Assembly: GCA_030378125.1 (NCBI GenBank)
Contig: JAUCGN010000104.1
Span: forward strand, 1 to 6,223
From: Thiotrichales bacterium HSG1
GTDB taxonomy: Bacteria; Pseudomonadota; Gammaproteobacteria; Beggiatoales; Beggiatoaceae
Length of the DNA stretch: 6,223 nt
Reading direction: 5' to 3'
This document shows positions 5,723 to 6,223 of the stretch, piece by piece. The notes below the pieces were generated by a model. That model saw only the letters and a program-made list of their open reading frames with translations, was not told where the DNA came from and ran no database searches. The translations under genes were made by a program, and so were the position numbers. How positions within the stretch are numbered: position 1 is the stretch's first letter; the number at the start of each line of letters is the position of its first letter.

Positions 5723-6223
5723 CTATTGATTTTCTATAACTTGCACGTTAATTCCAACATGTTGAGCTAAGTTAACAAAATTAGGGAAAGAAGTAACCAC
5801 ATTAGCACAATCATCAATATTAATAATATCACTAGCACGCAATGCTGCCACCGCAAAAGACATTGCAACTCTATGATCTCCATGACTATCTATGCTTCCA
5901 CCTTGCATCTTACCGCCTTGAATAATTATTCCATCTGCTTGCGGTTTAGCATCTATACCTAATTTTTGTAACCCATCTGCCATTACTTGAATTCGGTCAC
6001 TCTCTTTAACTCGTAATTCCTCAGCACCAGTTAATACAGTTTTCCCTTCTGCACAAGAGGCTGCAATGAATAAGATTGGAAATTCATCTATAGCTAATGG
6101 AACCTCTTCTTTAGAGATATTTACTCCATGTAAATCACTTGATTTAACTTGAATATCGGCTATTAGCTCTCCATTGATTTCTTGCTGATTACATAATTCA
6201 ATATCGGCTCCCATGCGTTTTAA
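5723..6223 (-). CDS. aroA: 3-Phosphoshikimate 1-carboxyvinyltransferase (EPSP synthase), C-terminal part
   Basis: The frame is open to the right edge (LKRMGADIE...), so the true start lies outside; 166 residues remain. The enzyme joins phosphoenolpyruvate to shikimate 3-phosphate in the sixth step of the shikimate pathway, in the cytoplasm. Visible motifs are the catalytic aspartate in AIDEFPIL, GAEELRVKESDRI with the PEP-binding glutamate and arginine, and SHGDHRVAMSFAVAAL. Near the end, TSFPNF stands where the E. coli enzyme has KTFPDY, which places this protein with the longer class II-like enzymes common in Pseudomonas and alphaproteobacteria rather than with the enterobacterial type. An internal ATG at 6212-6214 is not the start, because LKR precedes it in the conserved alignment. 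The gene reads directly towards lolB. Confidence 0.95.
   Translation of the reverse strand, partial: LKRMGADIELCNQQEINGELIADIQVKSSDLHGVNISKEEVPLAIDEFPILFIAASCAEGKTVLTGAEELRVKESDRIQVMADGLQKLGIDAKPQADGIIIQGGKMQGGSIDSHGDHRVAMSFAVAALRASDIINIDDCANVVTSFPNFVNLAQHVGINVQVIENQ

Noticed and set aside
1..6223. Defence system, CRISPR array, tRNA or rRNA genes
   Set aside because: No regularly spaced direct repeats, no cloverleaf with the TTCRANNC arm and no rRNA-like segments were seen on either strand; the recognisable genes are metabolic, envelope or sensory.

Overview
The window is AT-rich chromosomal DNA (roughly one third G+C by eye) with gammaproteobacterial gene content: an outer-membrane lipoprotein receptor LolB, a shikimate-pathway AroA, a CobW-family metallochaperone and a SoeB-type sulfite dehydrogenase iron-sulfur subunit. 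LolB indicates a Gram-negative with a Lol system. SoeB suggests a sulfur-oxidising lineage, and the composition and abundance of small repeats would fit a Thiotrichales/Beggiatoa-like organism, but that placement is inference.

Layout, left to right. (1) The 3' end of a CobW/COG0523 GTPase gene on the + strand. (2) A 339-bp gene-free stretch holding two inverted-repeat structures. The second is an 85-bp imperfect hairpin with 9-bp perfect ends flanked by 6-bp direct repeats, which looks like a miniature transposable element. (3) A two-gene + strand unit: a secreted PF04392-type substrate-binding protein followed 18 bp later by a membrane sensor histidine kinase with a Cache-like periplasmic domain. 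No ABC permease, ATPase or response regulator accompanies them, so they probably form a ligand sensor. (4) A hairpin between convergent genes, then soeB on the - strand with no soeA or soeC beside it. (5) A 749-bp stretch (4405-5153) without an ordinary intact gene. It holds an unrecognised open frame overlapping the soeB start as ATGA, a REP-like hairpin, a small ORF interrupted in frame by a 173-bp MITE with 20-bp perfect terminal inverted repeats, and another short unrecognised frame. (6) lolB and the 3' end of aroA on the - strand, probably co-transcribed.

No RNA genes, CRISPR arrays or complete insertion sequences were seen. The most interesting features are the in-frame MITE insertion that builds a chimeric ORF, the second MITE-like hairpin with a clean target duplication, the stand-alone binding-protein/kinase pair, and the orphan soeB in repeat-rich surroundings.
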